From: Sisyra terminalis
Lineage: Eukaryota > Arthropoda > Insecta > Neuroptera > Sisyridae
Direction: 5' to 3'
Length of the DNA stretch: 64,000 nucleotides
Assembly: GCA_958496175.1 (NCBI GenBank)
Contig: OY292278.1
Span: 34,410,001 to 34,474,000 of the forward strand
Every line of letters starts with the position of its first letter. Positions within the stretch are counted from its first letter, which is position 1. Positions 12,681 to 22,568 of the stretch are shown piece by piece. Both the position numbers and the translations under genes were made by a program. The notes beneath the pieces were generated by a model. The model saw only the letters and a list, made by a program, of their open reading frames with translations. It ran no database searches and was not told where the DNA came from.

Positions 12681-12947
12681 TTTGGCAATTAAATAAGAAA
12701 TCAATTCTGGTTGTTTAAGATCGTTTTTTTTTATTTTATGTTTTTTAATATTCAAATTAGCTACGATTCGTTACATATCGTAACTTCATCAGGCTTCTTG
12801 AATCAAAAAAAATATAATATTTTCATTTTTTTTATATAATAGTCCCAGGACAACACTCGTTTTATGAGAAATTGGATGATGTGACAACCTGAATTGTCTT
12901 CTTATTTAATAAAAGCTGAGATCTGAATTTTATCATCTTTGGCAATT
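12681..12947. mobile_element. Penelope-like hairpin insertion, short copy, 10-bp TSD
   Basis: The element at 12691-12937 is flanked on both sides by tttggcaatt (12681-12690 and 12938-12947), a perfect 10-bp target-site duplication. The left arm is the reverse complement of the family's 3' end, including the gcctgatgaag / cgtaacgaa block at 12750-12796. The right arm (about 12885-12937) is the forward 3' terminus ending gaattttatcatc. The right end carries about 24-30 extra bases absent from the left. Outward-facing 3' ends with a one-sided extension are known from Penelope elements. The middle (about 85 bp) has no coding. Confidence 0.7.
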
Positions 12948-15840
12948 TTTTAAATGTCTATGCTCTGGGCAAAGGTAGACTATTCGTAAGGAAAAATAGG
13001 TACGAGCCTAAGGACATGAGATATCAAAGGGGTGCGACTTTTGTGCTTGAAAAGAAACCTTTACCTCTACACCTAAAATCCATAAGTACTACATCCTGTA
13101 ATTACTACTGGTTGGAGTAAAGAAATGCTAACTCCAACCTGTAACTGGGAATAATCTTCACCACACATGTAGCTAATGCCAATTAAAGTCATCGATGTTT
13201 ACTACTACTAATACTAGTTAAATTTTATAATATACAGCCGCTAGCGGTATGTTCTTCATTAAATTTTAGTTAAAAGTTAGAAATTAATTTTTCCTTCAGT
13301 AGACTCTAATTCTGCAACGAACATTCATCAGCTTCTTTCAATTTAATGGGAGCAAAAACCTTCTGATATAGCACAACGTTTAAGACCTTGCTCGAATTTT
13401 CCTGTTTTTGAATTACAGCAGACAGAATAAAACACTCACAGTTGTTTCAATAATCAAAAACTCAAAAAATTCTTTCAGTCTTCACAATCTTCTCACCAAA
13501 TCAATCTATATTTTCTCAAATAGTTCCCCAAAATCAAATAATTTGCATGTATAAATGACTGTGTAACATATTAATAAAAATTGATATGAAAAAATCTGGA
13601 TCTTAGTAATTTATTTTTTATCATCTCACCATCACTTTCACTCATGACTTTAGCCCTTTGAGCCGGATCCTGGGTTTACTTATTTTGTTGACCAGATAGT
13701 TATCAGTGAAACCAAATTGATCTTTATCCAGCTCTCTTTATATTTTAAGTAAAATCTTAGCAGTGTGAAGATACTGGTTATAGTATGATACTAGTCCTTC
13801 TGGTCATGTATTCCTTTATATTATAGCAATAAAATATTACAAAATTATTGAAATGTAAGATTTAAGTCGATGAGATCTCTAAAACCAGTAGTTTTATTTA
13901 TGTAGTGATCAATTAACTCGATTTTTGTTCTCACATAAAGAAAACAAATGAAAAGTATTGACGATAGTTTGAAATTTTTATCGATAAAATAAACTTGATA
14001 TGAAGATAGAAGAAACGTATAATTCAATTTCTTTATTGAAAAGAACAAATATAATTAACTTCAGTCGATATACAAGAAGCCGTATTTCTAATACTCGAAA
14101 GAACATTTTAGAAAAGATTAGAAATCCTTTTCGTTTGATCACAAATCAAGACAGGAAATCAGAAACATAAAATTGTATTTACTTAATATTTTTGTTATTT
14201 ACCAACTTTTCGATTTCATTAACAAATGTGTTTGTTGATTTATTAGATAACGATTGATTTGTGGATAAATTTATTGATTGAATTTTGTTTACTTACGTGT
14301 ATTGGAAAAAGTCAATTTTATTTGATATTTATTTACCTGATGATTCTGATGTAAATAGAGATACGTTTCTAAACAATGCAGGTTGTATGATTGCAAATTT
14401 CCTTGAAACCCATTGCATTTCTCAATTATCTGCAAGATAAAAAAACAAAAGTTACTTTGTGATACAATGTTAAGAGACCGGAAATTGTTTAGCTTAAAAA
14501 AGATGTTCGGTTTCGTTTAATTTGATATAAGATTACTGTTTCTTTGTTCGTTTATTTGCCGTAGGCTAAAATTTGTTAGCAGACATAACTAATTTTTTGG
14601 CATTGGTTAAGTCATAAATTTTTATTTTTTGCTCTTCATTCAAAGATAAAGATAGGAATTGAGGTGTATTAATAAAATAAGCATGTATTTTCGTAGAAAG
14701 ATATTTTTGTTAGAATATTTATTTTACTTGAGAAATTCTTTATTTTTATTAATTATTCTATAAAGTCGGTTTTTCTCGTTATATTTTTACGAAAACAGAG
14801 AAACTATTTATCTTTTGATATATCAAAATAGTTCTGAATTATTTCATTCACAAAAACAAATCTCAGCTCTGTTAATAAAAATTCTATTGGAAATTCTTCA
14901 ACAACATATTTAAATTTCGTGCCATTCATTTCAAACGACAATGACTTTTCAGCATATATGTTCTTTTATAATTGCAATGACTAATGTTATTTTTAAAACT
15001 AAAGAATTGATTCTGTCGGAATTGAATAAAACGCAACATAAAAATCATTTCTTTCATACTCTAATAAATTTCACAATTAACTATCCTAAATATCGGACAT
15101 TGTCTACAGCAAGTGCATATGATGCACTTTGATTCGTGTCATTGATCTTTTATGGTTAACTATTTAAACATATATCAAGTTTGGCACGTTTTACTTTGGT
15201 TCATCATTCTTTAAATTTAACATTTTAAAGATCACGTACAGAAAAAATGATTCTTTTCAAAAATTGATTACGAAATTTCTCTATCTTTATGTTATTACCT
15301 TCTATGAGATCCATACTGAAACCGGCTATGCCTATTTTTCCTTTCTTTTCTACACCTTTGTACCAATTACTTAGCCTCCAATTTTCAATTTCATCTATTA
15401 TTTTAAATAACTTTCATAAGGAATTGATAAGCACAGAAAAAAAAATGTTTCGATAAGCTTTCACATACAGGGAAATTATCATTGTAATACATATGGTGAA
15501 AGAATGATTTTTGTGCATAGAAAAGCGTCGATAAGGAAAATGATATTCCGGGGACGTATCCATTAGTGTAGGCATATTTCGTAGTAAAGAACTAGAAAAT
15601 AATTTATATGTTGAACTATACATTAAGCTAATATTTACACCAAAAAATTTAAGGACGCATATTTCATATTTGGTTTGTAAATAACCAAGGTAATGGTAGA
15701 TGACTTTATCCAGAAATCAAAGCTTTAGCTTTCTTTACAAAAAATAATTGCAATAATTTTCATCAAATGAAATAAGGTCTTCAAATGTAACATCGTAAGT
15801 GCGTAACGCAGATGCAATGAAACCGTTAAGTCTAAGAGTG
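12948..15840. other. AT-rich stretch between two Penelope-like copies
   Basis: No gene was recognised. A small perfect hairpin, ggttggagt..actccaacc (about 13111-13139), stands out but has no known role. Open frames here, such as those at 13845-14048, 14941-15132 and 15414-15623, are short and compositionally biased. Confidence 0.45.
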
Positions 15841-16618
15841 CTATTATTTTTTAAATAAGACGACAATTCAGGTTGTTTCAGATCGGTTTTTTATTTAATA
15901 TTTTTATTATTCAATTAGCTACGTTTCGTTACGTATCGTAACTTCATCAGGCTTCTATAAAAAATTAAAATAATTACAAAATATGTCAATCATACATAAA
16001 TTTCAAAACTATAATAATATACATATAATATAGATAATATAAAATATTTGTAATTATCAGCCTTTCTACAACTATGCTCATGCTGATAAATTCTACTGCC
16101 CAGATACTGTTTTGTCTGTCCAATATAAACTTTAAACTTTACTACATGAACATGGGATACTATAAACAATATTTGAGTTTTTTAATAATTTATCTCTTAA
16201 CTTACTATAAATTTGCCCCACTGTATGAAAATTATAAAAAGCCGGTTGCCAGCCAGTTATGGTTTATAGTATCCCATGTTCATGTAATAAAGTTTATATT
16301 GGACAGACAAAACAGTATCTGGGCAGTAGAATATATCAACACGAGTATAGTTGTAGAAAGGCTGATAATTACAAATATTTTATATTATCTATATTATATG
16401 TATATTATTATAGTTTTGAAATTTATGTGTGATTGACAAATTTTGTAATTATTTTAATTTTTTATAGAAGCCTGATGAAGTTACGATGCGTAACGAAACG
16501 TAGCTAATTAAATAATAAAAATATTAAATAAAAAAATCGATCTTAAACAAACTGAATTGTCGTCTTATTTAAAAAAAAAATAGCTGAGATCTGAATTTTA
16601 TCATCTATTATTTTTTAA
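15841..16618. mobile_element. Penelope-like hairpin element with GIY-YIG motif, 14-bp TSD
   Basis: The element lies between two copies of ctattattttttaa (15841-15854 and 16605-16618). Its two arms, about 15855-16167 and 16261-16583, are near-perfect inverted repeats separated by roughly 93 bp. The forward reading of the right arm encodes IPCSCNKVYIGQTKQYLGSR, then YQHEYSCRK. This is the GIY-YIG endonuclease signature in the form typical of Penelope-like retroelements (family knowledge), followed by an untranslated tail with gcctgatgaag, cgtaacgaaacg and gaattttatcatc. The left arm is the same 3' end in reverse and has a 7-bp duplication (aaacttt). Only the right end has the extra tail of about 22 bases. 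The reverse transcriptase part is missing, so the copy cannot move by itself. Confidence 0.8.
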
Positions 16619-16979
16619 TTAAGCTTTGTGTATATTGAATTGTGTAATTTGTATTTGGGTTAAAATTGATGTAGCTGGAACTGTAGTATACAAGTATGTA
16701 AACGTTAAAGCATTGAAATTTCTAACTGGTCAAGAAATTCTTCGCTTAATCGTCAAAAATTCATTTAAGTCCAAAACATGGAATGAGAATACGAAGCGTA
16801 AATTGTCCATTCCGCGGAATGGCTTGTTCCGCATTTTGGTCTTAATGTACTTAAGTCTTAATGTATACTACACTTCGGTTCTTAATTTCACTGGTAAACG
16901 TAGTCGAAAAAAAAAATAAAAACGCTGAATTCAATCATCAGAGATGAAATTTCTTAATTAATAATAAAAGAAATAAAAG

Positions 16980-17195
16980 GTTGCACAAAACTAAATAATT
17001 TAAGAAACATAGATTTAAGAACAGAGCTAAATATATTTGAAAACCACGAAACGAAAAATTAAGAGAAAATCAGATTAAATGGCAAGATCGTTTAGAAAGA
17101 ATGGACAAATAGGCTTCCTAAAAACCTAAATGGTCTATAAACGTTACGGAAGAAGAAACGTTGGTAGATAAAAGAAAATATGGGTACCGAACATT
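16980..17195 (+). mobile_element. LINE C-terminal relic
   Basis: Reading across frames gives LRNIDLRTELNIF, then RLNGKIV / LERMD-like and GRRNVGR segments. In this order they are characteristic of the region downstream of the reverse transcriptase in a common insect LINE group: ELNI-F, KW..HL-RM, and a final GRR-VGRP-KRW. At least two frameshifts and several stops break it. The reverse transcriptase domain is not present next to it. Confidence 0.55.
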
Positions 17196-17199
17196 TGAA

Positions 17200-18540
17200 G
17201 TACCCAAAACCAACAGTGAAAACGAAGAAGTTTTATTGATTTCAGAATTATAACGAAAAAAAGTTTTCATTTACGAATTCATCAACGAATATGAATATAA
17301 ATCACGAAAAGAAAATAAAATTCTTCGCATTAAACAATGATAATTGTTCATAATCTGGTATAGTAATTATGAAATATTCTAAGTAAAAAGTATTAGTTTT
17401 GTTTCCTTTTTCCATGAAAAATCGATAAATCCAAGTCAAATTTTCCTTTAAGTTATATAGTCGCTTGGACTATGTAGTATTAAGAAGTATTACTATTGTA
17501 TTTTATTTATGTAAGATTTACTTCTCTTTTAGCTTTTGTGGTCATAATATTAGGTTATTGATCAGTTATGACGAAATTGCAAATTCCTAATTTTTATAAA
17601 TACTAACCTAATTGCAAATAATGTTGAATATTTTATATAATCGTTAAAAGGAACCACAAAGTTCAATAATGTAAATATATTTCACAGCCTGTGTCAATAA
17701 ACACTGACCTCAAACTACTTTACTAACTCCCAAAATAAATCGAACTTAAAACATAAACATAAATTGAAACATTTCACATAAACATTGATTGGAAATTTGA
17801 GTTTAAATATTTTCAGTATATTTATTGCTAAGATAGACCTCATTTTAATAAGGTCTGTTACTCGAAGCCATAAAACTAAAATATAAAAATATTTTCACAT
17901 ATTCGTGACGTCACCAAGTTCAAAAATCCCCCAATGTTTTAATCATTAAACTTATCGAAGTAAAACGAAATATTAAATTTGACGCACGATAAGGCAATTA
18001 TGTATCTTAATTAGTTCTCAGAAAGAAAAATCAGGATTAGATTGCTACTACGTACGTTAGAATGAGTAAGAGATTTCAAAAGGTAAACCTTAATGAGAAA
18101 GCGATAATATCAAAATGACAAGATTTTTTGTTTGGGTTTTGGGAGTGAATAATCTCTTAAATATAATTAAAAGAAATGACTGAAAATATTGCTTTTGAAA
18201 TACATTTGGCAAAAATTTAATGAATGCAATTTTTCTGAGTACAACTACTTCAAAATTTATATTGGAAATGGGCCATTTTATTATTTTTAGAAATGCTCTT
18301 CAAGTGATTTTTGGAATGTAAACGGAAATTCAATAAATAAATAGGTCTTTGTTCTATTTAAAAGTTATACGGTAAACATTTTTAAAAGTAACTTATCAAT
18401 ATTTATGTCCATGAGGTATTTTGTTCCCATTTTGATCTGATAAACTACAAGTATTGATCAATTGGAATTTATTGGTCTAGTGAATTAGTAAAATAATTAT
18501 TCAAATTTCAATAGATGCATCTGCTCATTGGTGCTTTACC
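17200..18540. other. AT-rich stretch, nothing recognised
   Basis: I see no exon, repeat or RNA gene here beyond simple A/T runs. Confidence 0.45.
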
Positions 18541-18546
18541 AAACTA

Positions 18547-18757
18547 TCGGTTTCAGCAAAAAATCTGCCGAAACTTCGTTCGGCAATCTTCGTGAGTGAT
18601 CAGTAAATAAAGATTCCGGAGAAGTGCAAGTACACTTACAAATTTCATATAGATTTCAATTGTTAAAAGGCAATATGTTAAAAAATGAATAAAAGAATGT
18701 TCCGAAATCGATTTCAGGTAAAACTAAGGGTGAAACCGAAATTCGGTTTCGGTTGCA
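18547..18757. repeat. CCGAAAC/GTTTCGG motif cluster
   Basis: Blocks of tatcggtttc, tgccgaaacttcg, gttcggcaa (18546-18592) and gaaaccgaaattcggtttcg (18732-18751) form short imperfect palindromes. The same vocabulary occurs at 60854-60932 and more weakly at 60183-60225. It is probably the ends of a non-autonomous DNA transposon, but no target-site duplication was resolved. Confidence 0.35.
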
Positions 18758-18776
18758 AAAACTAATTTTGGTTGAA

Positions 18777-18970
18777 AACTACGACATTGCCTTGAAATGG
18801 CTCAGCTCCTACCTAACAGACAGACAACTTCAAGTCAGGGTTGATGGTCATCTATCTGCTAGTTATGGCGTAAAAACAGAAGTACCACAAGGATCACATT
18901 TAGGACCCATCCTGTTCAACGTTTTTATCAATGACATTGGTTCCAACTTCAGCTCAGAATACGGAAAAAT
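18777..18970 (+). mobile_element. LINE reverse transcriptase fragment
   Basis: The frame encodes WLSSYLTDRQLQVRVDG and then VPQGSHLGPILFNVFINDI, the classic block of non-LTR retrotransposon reverse transcriptases just before the catalytic F/YADD box (family knowledge). It is open over about 65 residues and then ends abruptly. The expected ADD box does not follow, so the copy is truncated on both sides. It abuts the 3' side of the convergent MADF gene. The Jockey or CR1 group is likely, but the fragment is too short to decide. Confidence 0.8.
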
Positions 18971-19030
18971 TATGGAGTTTGTCATTTTTGTGTTTAAGAA
19001 ATTAACATTAAACATTACATTATTAAAATA

Positions 19031-19036
19031 TTTATT
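19031..19036 (-). promoter_or_regulatory. Candidate poly(A) signal of the MADF gene
   Basis: AATAAA on the minus strand, about 120 nt past the stop codon of the 19156-21549 gene, is a suitable distance for 3'-end formation. In AT-rich DNA this hexamer is frequent, so support is only positional. Confidence 0.35.
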
Positions 19037-19155
19037 ATGAAACTATTAAGGGTAGTAAAATTCAATTATAATTTTTCAAAAATCCAAATATTTAATTAGA
19101 GTTCCAAACTCAGAACCACTTTGTTATTCATGACTGTTATTGCAGCCACAGAAGA

Positions 19156-21549
19156 TTACGACAAAGAATGAGATAAGATATTCTTCCTTGTATTGGAATT
19201 AGTAACCGTATTCCCAGAATATGAAGCAGGCGATCCAGCATTATCGTGCATTCCCATGGCTGCTTCATACAGTATATTATTGATTAGGTGCTTTGCAATT
19301 GTCCTTGTTCTGGGTTGAAGAACACGTAGTTCATTAGCGATATGTTCACCATATGTAGAGCATTCATCCTTCCGTATTGCTTGTTGTAATACAGCATATG
19401 CTTCTTCTTCGCCTTTAGAATATGGTAATGAGATTCTACTCCTTTTAGCTCGTTTCTGGGGTGGAAGCAATTCTTGCTTAGTACTTTCATCATTACTTGA
19501 CAAAGATGCGTTGTCAGATTGTGATTGTAGACTAGGAGTTGGTGGATCTTCTTCTTCCTGAAAAAAATAAATAAATATAGTTCTTTCCTATAAAAAATGG
19601 GTGATTGTTCATTTTTGCTATAGGTTCCGTCAACAAAGATGAGTGAAAGATAATAGAATAATAGAAAGATAATAATTTTGAAAATATCTGAAACTACCCA
19701 CGGCTTATTGCAGTCGTGGTAAAAAGCAAATATTGGTTTTATGCAGAAATAATATTAACAGGTTATTTTAATTTAAAAAAAAAAAAGTCGTATTTGAGAT
19801 CATAAAAGATCAAGTGTTTGGTCAAACTTGGAAAACCCTTTGTCGATTACCAATTCCACTATTTTTTAGGAAATGAACTGTTAATAATCTCTTTAAGTTT
19901 TAGTGGTAGATGATATATTTTCCGTATAGTTACGCATCATGAAGCATTTCCCAGGATACAAGGAAAAATATTCAAAGAATAAATATATTAGGAAAAGTTA
20001 ATTTCATTTCGTCACAAAATTTTCAATGGTATATGTTGAAATCTGGGAAATAATCATATTAGCGTTTGAATATCTAAACCAGTCATCTTTCCCAATGTTT
20101 TCCCCAGACAAATTCGTAAAACATCCTTTTAAACTAGTCAAAAGTCACTTATGTCCGCGGATGCCAAATGTCTAGCAAGCTTTTGTAGTTTTTATTTAGT
20201 ACAGATACACTTTAGACTAGTAAAATACTTCAACATTTCATTCTTTATTTATTTTTAATTAATTTTATCAATACATCGATCAATTATTTGCGAATCGAAT
20301 TCAAAACAAATGAAGAACGAGACGTTTCCAGGTTGCACCCAAATTCTGAAGATCTGTGACTTAACTTTTTATAACGAATCCCTTTAGATATATCCACGAA
20401 CTCCAGGTTGAATATTCCTGATTTAAATAATATTTTAAAGCATTCTGTCCCAAATTTTCGGGGTTTATGTTACTCTTCTATACATTTCTTAACGCTGAGT
20501 ACCCTTCGTCAAAAAATTTTGACAAAAAATAAATTTTGTGATATTCATTTGTTGCGCCAAAAAATATTTGGCCGTACCAAGTATAGTACCACAGTGAGTG
20601 TATTCCTACCAAACTCTTCCTGTACCCCTCGGGGTATCTGTACCAATCTTTGGAAAACACTGGTTTAAAGAATATAGTAGTACTCTAAGATCATCTTATG
20701 TATGAGAAATATTGAAACTTTGCTCAGTAAGTGAATCAAACCCAACATCTACCAGTTTTGGAGTGGCCACCTTGATCACTCGGTGACCAGTAGATTTATT
20801 TATTATTAAGTTTTAGTTCTTATTTATGAAATTTTGAAAAATAAGTGGTCCGTCTTGTAACCTTCAGTCTACTAAGTAAATATGGGACTTGACTTAGGTC
20901 TTATTAACTAAGCTACAGAAAAGGAAGAAACTTAAGATCCAAAACAAGAAGTAGGCGTAAGCTGAAACAGTGACTTTAGTTTCATTTTCTGATGACCCAT
21001 GAAGACATTTAAGCCATTCTATGATTAATATATGCTTGTAATAATATGTGTCTAGTATGTACTTCTGTCCTTAACTCTTATTATACTTAGTTAGAAGATA
21101 AATAAATACTGAAATTTTAGTTATGAAGTTTAAGTTAAATACATTTTTCACTTTCTAGTTTCTTTTATTAAAATTAATTCCCTGGCACCTTTAATTACAA
21201 ATTTAAGTAAACTTACCTCTGAATTTTCTTCTGTTGACAAGGTATGCCTAGTAAAATTAACTTCCAGCAAAAATGTCAGGAGATCATAAGCGAACCATTT
21301 CTCTTTTTTAGACGATCCGTCCGTTTTGGCTTTAGAAACTTGTTTATGCTCTCGATAAAAAGCAGATCTCAAGTTTTTGATTTTCTTTTTTATTACATCT
21401 ACTGAACAATCGTATTTAGTTGCAAGATATTTTAATTTATCACACTTTACTTGTCTGTCTTTATATAAAGCACATTTATTGTTCCACAATTCCGGTGAAT
21501 TACGGTATTCCTCAATAAATGAGCGGGTTTTGTGTTTGGTCCACTCCAT
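19156..21549 (-). CDS. MADF-domain DNA-binding protein, two exons
   Basis: Exon 1 is 21549-21217 (ATG in the context caacATGG, 111 codons) and exon 2 is 19557-19156 (stop TAA). The donor is gag|gtaagt, the acceptor tttttttcag|gaa, and the junction is in phase 0, so a protein of about 244 residues results. Residues about 10-95 form a MADF domain (a Myb/SANT-like DNA-binding fold): FIEEYRNSPELWNNKC, YKDRQVKCDKL, IKKKIKNLRSAFYREHK and KWFAYDLLTFL. An acidic/Ser linker and a basic patch (PPQKRAKRSR) follow. A C-terminal helix region reads DECSTYGEHIANELR and HLINNILYEAAMG, a layout seen in accessory proteins of PIF/Harbinger transposons and in genes derived from them. No DDE transposase is visible nearby. 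The 1.66-kb intron holds a hAT MITE and a SINE. The intact frames among decayed elements suggest either a fairly young transposon gene or a domesticated one. Residues upstream of the chosen ATG are open but lack a start. Confidence 0.75.
20441..20662. mobile_element. hAT-type MITE in the MADF intron
   Basis: The 222-bp element starts cattctgtcccaaatttt and ends with the complement of cagtgttttccaaagatt. The ends match at about 13 of 20 positions. It is flanked by ttttaaag (20433-20440) and gtttaaag (20663-20670), 7 of 8 bases identical, the duplication length expected for hAT. Near the right end is a gtacccctcggggtat palindrome. No transposase is encoded; the open frames on both strands are by-products. 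Confidence 0.6.
20700..20797 (-). mobile_element. tRNA-derived SINE copy, minus strand
   Basis: On the minus strand the order is gagtgatcaaggtggccact (A-box region), a short spacer, then gatgttgggtttgattc (B-box region), then a body with gtttcaatatttct. The same order is seen at 29690-29860, 60408-60545 and 26210-26345. The head resembles the internal Pol III promoter of a tRNA gene. It is decayed and sits inside the MADF intron. Confidence 0.55.
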
Positions 21550-21639
21550 GTTGCCCGTTTTCGGCCGCACTCACCTATTGGATACAGGCAACTGCCGGGC
21601 GACGCAGGTAATATTATGCGACATTGTATTTTTGTCGCA

Positions 21640-21793
21640 GAGTAGCGCAAGCGTTTGGCGACACAAAGCGACATGTGGTATGCGTCATTGTTAGTTACTA
21701 GGGCTGACTAGGGTTATTTAGTGGTGTTGTTTTGCTTGAAATATTCCACATGTAACATGTCGTATGCTACATGTCGCTTCATGTCGTTTTAAA
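21640..21793. repeat. Inverted GCGACATG repeats upstream of the MADF gene
   Basis: The stretch ggcgacacaaagcgacatgt (about 21657) is mirrored by acatgtcgcttcatgtcg (about 21770-21787). The arms are roughly 35 bp with about three quarters identity. Extra tgtcgc/gcgaca motifs continue towards the gene (21577-21645). Clusters of short palindromic CGACATG motifs near the end are typical of PIF/Harbinger elements (family knowledge). This may be the terminal region and promoter of the element that supplied the MADF gene. No partner end was found on the far side. Confidence 0.45.
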
Positions 21794-21949
21794 TTTATAG
21801 ATTCTTTCAAAGTAGAAACATTAATAGGTAATAATGACCTACACAAACCCACAAAATATTCAACATATACGAGGAAAAATATAAAAATTATTTTTTTCAC
21901 TAATAAAAATGTGATAAGTTAATTTGTTAACCTTTCCGCCACGGTTGAG

Positions 21950-22310
21950 AAATTTCAAATATTTTCTTAGGCAAAAATTACATCTCATAGTTATTGGTAG
22001 ATCATGCTGGTCTTTTTTGCTGCCAATTGAAGGTCCTTCCTTGGAGTGCTATTTGCATTATTGATAACTTGGTCAAATAGCTCGAAGCCGTGCTGAATGT
22101 GCCTGCGGTAATTTACATAGCTGTTTTTTCGTTTTAAAACATTTTCTTTTATACTCCGTAATCAATTCTCGAAAGAATGCTTATCTTCAGCTACAGTCTC
22201 CTTTTCACCAGTCTGGATTATTTTGTACCCAAATAATGTAAGCATTTAATACAGACATATCTATTTTTTCATGAACATTCTGAATGGCCACCTTCTAGTA
22301 GTCTTAATAC
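21950..22310 (-). mobile_element. piggyBac-like transposase fragment
   Basis: Minus-strand translation near 22310-22230 gives RRWPFRMF and then IDMSVLNAYIIW, the conserved block late in piggyBac transposases (RRWP..lFy..lD....NA), followed by FFRELITEYKR. After several stops comes TMRCNFCLRKY, reminiscent of the C-terminal Cys-rich region. At least three stops and a frame change break the frame. TTAA termini were not located. It is a dead fragment that lies upstream of, and in the same orientation as, the MADF gene. Confidence 0.6.
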
Positions 22311-22568
22311 AACCTAATAACATAACACTTAGTTATTTTCATAACAATTATTTAGGCTTATTTACAAAATTTAACGTTTGCCTTATCTTAAGTTTAAAAA
22401 AAAAATAGAATCACTGTTTTAGAAATACGCAGGTATGATGCGATTCGTTTAAGAATGAATATACAACTGAATGTTTGAAAAAGAAAACAATGAGTATCAC
22501 AATTATCCTTTTTGGTTTGCACTTTGCACATTGTATTTTGAGAATTATGAAGTAACCACCAAAGAATC

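Noticed and set aside
13111..13139. GGTTGGAGT/ACTCCAACC hairpin as a terminator or microRNA precursor
   Set aside because: The stem is only 9 bp, there is no U-run context that matters in a eukaryote, and it is too short for a pre-miRNA.
16074..16436. 120-codon open frame across the Penelope-like hairpin
   Set aside because: It is in the wrong frame: the GIY-YIG peptide is read in another frame of the right arm, and this frame runs through both inverted arms and the spacer.
20408..20668. 86-codon plus and 60-codon minus frames
   Set aside because: Both coincide with the hAT MITE in the MADF intron and are explained by it.
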